The notes beneath the pieces were generated by a model. It had not been told where the DNA came from and made no database searches. It worked only from the letters and a program-made list of their open reading frames with translations. This document shows positions 58,646-64,000 of a stretch of DNA of 64,000 nt, piece by piece; within the stretch, counting starts at the first letter, position 1, and every line of letters begins with the position of its first letter. This DNA comes from Marchantia polymorpha subsp. ruderalis. Its lineage: Eukaryota > Streptophyta > Marchantiopsida > Marchantiales > Marchantiaceae. A program made the position numbers and the translations under genes. The stretch is from the NCBI GenBank assembly GCA_037833965.1, contig AP031353.1:1676501-1740500 (forward strand). The letters are read 5' to 3'.

Positions 58646-61600
58646 ATGTCGCAGCCCCGAGTAACTGTAACCTTCGGGCGTGGGAAATCCGGCCAGGTAT
58701 TTTTCGTTACCGAAGAACGGAGTAGGACAGAAAATGGTGCAGTTGTCCGGCCTGAAGTCTGGAAAAACTTCCCAGACCTAAGGATTCATCTTCAACTGCA
58801 GCATTGTGCCCTCTTCAGCCAATGTTACTGAACTTAGCTCGTCTTGGTTGGCTAGTGTTTGAGCCCCCCTGTTTGTTACACTCTTCCTTTTAACTCGCCT
58901 GTCTCAAGATATAGCTGGTGGTGGGACGAGCTGGGTAGTAGGCTCGACTGGCAGGCTTCATTGAATATTCTCTAAAAATTTGAAATTTGTTGCCAATGAG
59001 ATTCGGATTCACTGTGCACACGGATTGAATTACTCATACCTTGCTAGGACTTCAACTGGTTTTTGTCCTTATCAAAACACTTCCTCCTTCGCATGTCTTC
59101 AGTGCTCATGCAGTTGTTAATTGCACTGAGTTGGCACTTATTTTGTTCCAGGCCTCACGTCTCTGGTCTCGTCTAAATTTCCTCTGTCTGCTTTTTTCTT
59201 CCAACCCAAGGTTCAAAGGCGTGCTACAGTGTATCGCGATATGTATTCTGATCAAATAAACGGAGGGGCTGGGACAAATAGGAAAAGATCCGTCAGGGAT
59301 CGTCTTGGGAATTCTTCGGATCAACAAGCTTCCGCCAATCGCCCTCAGGCCAATTCCAAGCGGTATGAATGTGAATGTTTAAAATTTCGAACTTAGAAGA
59401 ATAAATTGGTTGGCACATCATAAACGGTCGTTTGTCACAAGCAGCATGATTTTCGCTATTAGCGAGTTTTGTGTAATAGATGTGCTTGATAGAATTGTGC
59501 TTTGTTAATCATGTTGCAAGCTGAGGAGTGCCGTTGACCATTGCAACATGGACAACGATCATCCTACTGCATCCAAAACAGCTTGCTGCTGCAAACAGTT
59601 CATCGAAATTATATTTACACTGTGCTTTTCCATGAGAATGCTTTCATTCGTACCGACAGTTTTTCAAGTTAAGGCGAGAAGAAGCACGAGTTGTACGAGA
59701 AGGCCGTACATAATAATTTATGCCAAATTTAAACTTTGACTTTACTTTGAATACTGGGGCAAACTATAGAACACAGAAATGCTGGTAGATGCTCAGGTCG
59801 CCTTGCCGGACAAAAGTGGATTAACTGTATGCTATAAGGTCTGATCAGGGCGTTGTGGCTTTCATCAATAGGCAACGACTCGAAGAAGGAGGGAAGTGGA
59901 AACACGATCTTTACGAGGAAAAGGAACTAGTGGGCATAAGGCAACCTAGTAAGTCTTTGACCTAGTCAGTCCTTGTTCTTCCATTTATTGAAAATCTTAT
60001 CTTTTTTAACCCTACCAGCTGATTGCAAGCATGTTGTTTCGTCCAATTTTAACCAGGAGTATACGATTTTCAATGCCGTTTGAAGTTGACATATTGTAAG
60101 TACTTGAAAGGGTCTGTTTCTGACTTCATATTTTCGTGTTTGTTGCATTACGAAACACAGCTAATGATTTTGGGCTGTTGATTGGAACTGTTCTGTGTAG
60201 ATGGACAAGATCTACGTTTAAGGCTAGGCCGAAAGAATGTTGTAAGAGGAGGACAGCAACATGTTGAAGCTGGTTCTACTGGCGGGATTAAAGACTTGAG
60301 GGAGAAACTTTCGGGTCCTGTACCACCCACACAACTAACCCGAGAGATTGCTGCTAATCAACGACGTCTTGCCTCAGTTGTACGAGGGTCTGCGGGTATA
60401 GCTTCTTTGGCCAATGTGAGGCCAGGAGCCTCTCGCAACGTCAATTTGTCGCACAAATTGACTCCTTTATCGCACAAACCGTCAGTACTGCCAAAACCTC
60501 ATCCTGAGGTAAATCACAACTTATTTTTTTTCACAGTTCTTTCATATGAGTGCTGAATATGGCATACGCATATTTTTTTCTTAATTTCTTAATTGTTTAG
60601 ACATTTGTAGCTCTTTCCCTCGGGAATGATCAGATTATGGTATGTGTAAGTATTTTCTTTCCTTTCTACGGCACCTCTCAAGCCTTGCCAAACGTAAATT
60701 AACTTGAAATAAATCTTTTATTGTACCAAGTGGCATAAAGCTTGTTTACACTTACAAGGTGTGTAGCTCTCAATCTATTCAGTTAAGAGTTTTATTCTGA
60801 CTGGATAGACTGAGAGCTTTCTTCATGATATATAGAGACTTTTAAACTTGTTAGTCCATTCCTTCACCTAGAACTCCACAAATATACATTGGAACGCATG
60901 TACGCACGGAATACCCACAACGAAGGATAGTTTCAAAGAGTCTTGGTAAGACCCAGAATCTGGTAGCACCAACACTTAATTTGGACGTTCCACCTACATG
61001 TACATAATTTAAAAGAAACGCGGATGTGGTCTTACTTTTTGATCCTAGGCTCTTCATGAATTTGAATGGCATTGTATTTCCCACTAACCTACCTGTCCCT
61101 TCCACCTGTTTCGTTCCCCAGCTATGTGATTCTGGATTTGTCCTGCATTTTTCCATGTGAATGGTGCTTTTGAATTCTGTTGGACTGCTTTTGAAGTTCT
61201 TTCACACCTTGTAGGTCTCTCTCTGTACATGTACAATGCAATCTTATCACTAGCTCATTGTCTAAGACAGGGAAGATTTCACGGTGTATAGCTACTCCTT
61301 GTAAATTCATATCTTTTACCGCTCCATCAAGTGGACTTCAAACTTTGTTCTCTTCCGTTTAGGACTTTGTTTCTTTAGATATCTCGATCTTCTCCAATCC
61401 TCCGAGACTTTTAGTGCTGTACGAACATTGAAACTAACTCTGTGCCGTACATTACCCACTATATCGTCCAGTCGTAAGATTCATGGTATGTTGGATTTTG
61501 AGTTATCCTCAACCCCAGCTGATCAGTTGATGATGAATTGATACTGTCACTTAGATTTTGTGAATGATTTTCGTTCCTTCTTTCGCCTCTGATCCAGACC

Positions 61601-63333
61601 CTAGATAAAGAGCCCATGTATTACCTCCCGGGTTTGTATTCCTCGGTCCCCTTGCACTTTCAAACCTTGCCGTCGATCATGTGACTAAGTTGAACGTGTT
61701 ATGTCAATCCTTTAGATTATTGTTAACCAGCTTCACATATTTCACCCAGTGCATTTCAGCATGCGGTCCGGTTCAGCTCGAGTTGTATTTATGATGCTGT
61801 TAATACAAGGAACGATGTTAATTTTTCACGAATAGAGTTAAATAGGAAAACATCAATTAGACATCGCAGGTGCTAAGTAGTCGGTGACATACCATTACAC
61901 CTCTCATCTGATTAGTTTGTACGAACAGTTAACTCTATAGACTTGGATCCTATCACCAGACTCCCCTGGATGACGGTGATGGATCAAAAGGTCGCATCTC
62001 CGAGGCAGACGAAATCACATATTGTTCACTATTTTGTTTTTTCAAAGCTGGATTTATCTTGACTTCATCACTTCTTGGGCTCAGGGATGCGACTTGTTTT
62101 TGTTCAGAACAAATCATTTTTAATTAGTCCAATATTGAACGATCTCACATGTTGCTTGTTGGTGTGGAATGCCCTTGTTCTAACGCTGTAAGTGTTATAT
62201 AAAACATGTCTCTCCATTTGTTATATGCCAAATAATGCTCATAGTTTACGTCGTTCAGGATTATTGCTTGTGTCTTAGTTTTTCAAGTCTGTGTCAGTTA
62301 TGATGGATCTATTTACTAAGCTGTGCTCAGCTGTTTTTCCGTAATTGTTGGTAACCACTCGCTGCATGTCTACTATGGTCAACTGTTTCCAAACCAAGGA
62401 AGAATGAACTGGCTCTCCTTCTAATCATAGTTCTCCTGTACTGCATTATAGTACTTGTAATCGATGTTGATAAGTAAGTATTAAGAATGCCTAGTGTAAT
62501 GCCAAAAAGTTCCAGTCCTTCAGGAAGAGTTACCTCTCTTGCATTTGAAGTATACAGAGGGAAAGTTGAGAGATGGAAAGCTTATGATCACCTATGTAGA
62601 CATAAAACGGAATAAGTGTAAGGCTTGTGTGACATACCTCAATCCAATCTTCTGGTTGTCTTGATCCTCTATAGATAATGTACCGCACTTAGGATTTTTT
62701 TTGGTCGCCTTGTCCAGAGGTGAAGCTCACATTTACATAGTGTGGCCCTGTTTGCACAGGTGGATGAGAATTCTATCGCTGGTCTATTGCAATCATTGGG
62801 ATTGAGCAAGTATCTCATCACGTTTCAAGCAGAAGAGGTTCGTTTTGCTTGAGTTCATGGTCACTTATGATTTTAAAGAGTTGCGTTTTAGTTGTTATGA
62901 GATCCACGTATGCGTGATTATTACTCTTTCTAGTATGACCTCTTTTGGAATTTTTGAGTTTGAGTGTTTAGGGTTGTGAAAATTTGGTTTGACGTTTGTA
63001 AAACATATCTTGTTGCATTCCTCAGTGTTTGAATTGGATTTATTCATGCAGGTAGATATGGCTGCTCTGCAGCATATGGGGGATGATGATCTCAAGGAGC
63101 TGGGTGTCCCTATGGTGATTTCTCTCACTTCTCAATTGTGCTAGTATCGGAAGATGTGATGGCGGAATTTTTTATTGAAGGTTGTGGAGCTTTATTGCAA
63201 GGAGAAAGATGATTTTACCACCTGACTACGGCGAAAAATCAATCAGCACGTACTGAACATGGTTGTACTGGTGGTATTGTCGTTGCAGGGACCTAGAAAG
63301 AAGATTCTCCTTGCAGTTGGGGGTCGATCATAG
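58646..63333 (+). CDS. SAM (sterile alpha motif) domain protein
   Basis: Plant-specific small SAM protein, resembling Arabidopsis SAM proteins that begin MSRP-VTITLGR and end in a SAM domain. SAM domains usually mediate protein oligomerisation; the role of this family is not clear to me. Exons: 58646-58696, 59211-59362, 59872-59948, 60201-60508, 62760-62837, 63052-63114, 63289-63333; total 774 nt (257 aa), all GT-AG and in phase. It starts MSQPRVTVTFGRGKSGQ. KRSVRDRLG lies at about residues 41-49, KWKHDLYEE at about 77-85, DLRLRLGRK at about 97-105 and DLREKLSG near 123. The SAM domain (IAGLLQSLGLSKYLITFQAEEV, then DDDLKELGVP, GPRKKILLAVGG) fills residues 197-257. The 2.25-kb intron 4 contains a possible in-phase 39-nt cassette exon (60601-60639). 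Confidence 0.92.
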
Positions 63334-64000
63334 GGAATTTGCGTCACTGTTGGTGAATTGTAAGAAAGGATTCGGGTTACTGGAATAGACACCCTGCCCC
63401 TGCAGCCTCTGGACAGACGAAAGCACGCTATCACACCTAGAAAAGTACAGTACACGCCAATTAGCGGAAGATTTTGATTCTTGGTTTGCTTTTGTATCGT
63501 TCTTGTAATTTACTTCTGAACAAAGCTGAGCTGTTTTTTAGGGGCTATTGATATTAGTATCTCTGATAGATCATAGTTTTTGAGTACCTTTTGAGCTCAG
63601 AAGACAAAGCAATTCCAAGATTCATCGTGGATAAACGGGTAGTCGTAGTTGTCAAGGTGTGAACCTCAAGTGTCCGATAGCCCCAGTAACCGACTGGCTC
63701 TCGTGCTCCTTGTGTTTGAAAGCGTTTGAGATTCTAGGAGGAGCTTACACTTCGAATGTTCTGCTTGCTGTAAACAAGGTCAGACAGGTCCATTCTAAGC
63801 ATGGGAGGCACTTGTGGGCTCAATGACGAGTCTAGTTCTCCTACGTTTTGACTCTGAATGAGAGAGGATGAAGTCCGGAGGCCGTCTGCATTTTGTACTT
63901 CAAGCGTCTTCTTGTAGTCAACCAAACATCGGAATGATTTTACTTTGGTTCCGGATGTTGTCTGCCTGGTTGCTGTCCTAGAATGGGAAACGATAGCAGA
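63334..64000. other. 3' UTR and downstream flank of the SAM-domain gene
   Basis: Directly after the TAG stop. No supported coding frame; the minus-strand frame at 63,734-63,925 is short and unsupported. The polyadenylation site is not identifiable with confidence. Confidence 0.5.

Overview
This window is nuclear DNA from a land plant. It has multi-exon genes with GT-AG introns of about 70 bp to 2.3 kb, GC-rich leaders with GA tracts, and LTR retrotransposons. The gene content (a HPGT-type hydroxyproline galactosyltransferase, UFL1, a plant SAM-domain protein), compact genes and a chromodomain Ty3/gypsy element suggest a bryophyte, perhaps a Marchantia-like liverwort. The organism is an inference; nothing in the sequence proves it.

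Layout. 1-9.3 kb: GC-rich to mixed sequence with G-rich and GA repeats and no gene I can support. 9.31-15.06 kb (minus): complete 12-exon gene for a Golgi GT31 hydroxyproline O-galactosyltransferase (375 aa predicted). 18.38-26.68 kb (plus): complete 20-exon UFL1, the E3 ligase of UFMylation (836 aa predicted). These two genes are head to head. 29.3-30.1 kb: an ~82-bp tandem repeat interrupted by a 508-bp TA-flanked pogo/Tigger-like MITE. 30.9-34.9 kb (minus): truncated, decayed Ty1/copia element. 35.2-41.1 kb (plus): structurally complete but dead Ty3/gypsy chromovirus with both LTRs, a 5-bp target duplication, PBS and PPT. 42.28-42.99 kb: MITE-like element carrying three hairpin-forming repeats. 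44.5-45.66 kb (minus): a two-exon gene of unknown family (314 or 342 aa). 46.5-48.8 kb (plus): a long decayed coding region of unknown family. 48.8-56.3 kb: a strongly AT-rich block with a relic copia gag. 56.61-56.83 kb (minus): a 72-codon ORF with a signal-peptide-like start. 58.65-63.33 kb (plus): complete 7-exon SAM-domain gene (257 aa predicted).

The three recognised genes are ordinary single-copy-type plant genes (cell-wall/AGP glycosylation, ER ribosome UFMylation, SAM protein) and show no functional linkage. All exon models were spliced by hand from consensus sites, frame continuity and remembered family sequences. No search was run. The least explained parts are the unknown two-exon gene, the decayed reading frame facing it, and the hairpin-repeat MITE.
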